A DNA stretch of 64,000 nucleotides from Coprinus comatus (Eukaryota > Basidiomycota > Agaricomycetes > Agaricales > Agaricaceae), in assembly GCA_034638255.1 (NCBI GenBank), contig JAWPGT010000022.1, forward strand, positions 248,001 to 312,000, written 5' to 3'. Below the pieces are notes generated by a model that saw only the letters and a program-made list of their open reading frames with translations, was not told the DNA's origin and did not search any database. Each line of letters starts with the position of its first letter. Positions within the stretch are counted from its first letter, which is position 1. Below are positions 63,763 to 64,000 of the stretch, in pieces. The position numbers and the translations under genes are program-made.

Positions 63763-64000
63763 CTACTCTAAAACTATTACTTCATGTTCATCCACCAACT
63801 CCTTCTCTTTTGATAAGTACTTTACAATGTCGGGTGTAGATATATAGTCATTCCTACTCCACTCACCCAAGCACATAAGTGCCCGAGTGGTAGCAGGCGA
63901 AAGGCGGTTGCGTGTGTGTGGCAGGCATATATGGGCCTGGCTAAATATCCGTTCCACATCTACGGAGGCAGCTATGGCATTGTCTTTAGATTAGAATAGA
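63763..64000 (-). mobile_element. hAT-family transposase, C-terminal dimerisation region (runs off the right edge)
   Basis: The frame ends at 63763 and is open to the right edge. It reads VERIFSQAHICLPHTRNRLSP-like (here MERIFSQAHICLPHTRNRLS), then TTRALMCLGEWSRNDYI. This is the hATC dimerisation motif: the block (R/E)xFSxAxxxxxxxRxRLxxxxxxALMCLxxW is near-universal in fungal hAT transposases. Only the last 60-70 residues are in the window, so intactness cannot be judged. DDE catalytic residues would lie to the right, outside. Confidence 0.85.

Overview
This window is nuclear DNA from a filamentous fungus, most likely a mushroom-forming basidiomycete (Agaricomycetes). This is inferred from four things: a calmodulin of basidiomycete type (begins MADQLSEEQISEF, ends VKMMLSK), genes cut by many introns of about 50-60 nt, a P450 with the Agaricomycete-style block GFMPYGEAWLERRK, and relics of FunK1-type kinases and hAT transposons. 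Base composition is moderately AT-rich. Exon joins below were made by eye from GT/GC...AG borders, reading frame and family similarity; models whose exon sums were checked are said to be so.

Layout. 0-4 kb: ASE1/PRC1-type spindle midzone protein (runs off the left edge) and a FAD monooxygenase. 4.8-10.3 kb: MFS transporter and an acyl-CoA dehydrogenase/oxidase-like flavoprotein. 11.9-21.2 kb: UBR-box/PHD protein (UBR7/mlo2 type), a free-standing hydantoinase-B/5-oxoprolinase half, a CRIB-containing WASP, a small conserved protein and a secreted M28 aminopeptidase. 23-33 kb: a secreted carbohydrate-enzyme neighbourhood (GH12, GH105, GH92) with a GST, interrupted by a dead FunK1 kinase and a duplicated GH105 5' end. 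33-37.3 kb: a small protein, two calmodulin paralogues facing away from each other, and a tRNA-Thr(CGT). 38.3-39 kb: a hAT-like MITE with 175-bp arms. 39.7-50 kb: housekeeping block with the pentafunctional AROM protein, ribose-5-phosphate isomerase, TFIIH subunit TFB5, an APH-fold protein and a mitochondrial HMG-box protein. 50.3-56.3 kb: P450, Mediator subunit 8 and a carboxymuconolactone-decarboxylase/alpha-beta-hydrolase fusion. 58-59.6 kb: a decayed second copy of the GH92 gene. 59.7-61.6 kb: complex I NDUFA2 and a RAX1-like RGS membrane protein. 61.6-64 kb: repeats and the C-terminal end of a hAT transposase running off the right edge.

How the genes work together. Most are ordinary single-copy functions. 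Several pairs share short divergent promoters (UBR7/HyuB, RPI/TFB5, P450/MED8, NDUFA2/RAX1). GH12, GH105 and GH92 would attack xyloglucan or beta-glucan, pectin (rhamnogalacturonan) and mannoprotein outside the cell. Pentose-phosphate isomerase sits beside the shikimate pathway, but this is adjacency only. I found no convincing new multi-gene system. The most informative oddities are the calmodulin microexons and the paralogue sharing its exon sizes, three GC-AG introns, the CMD-hydrolase fusion, and the history of duplication and decay around GH105, FunK1 and GH92.
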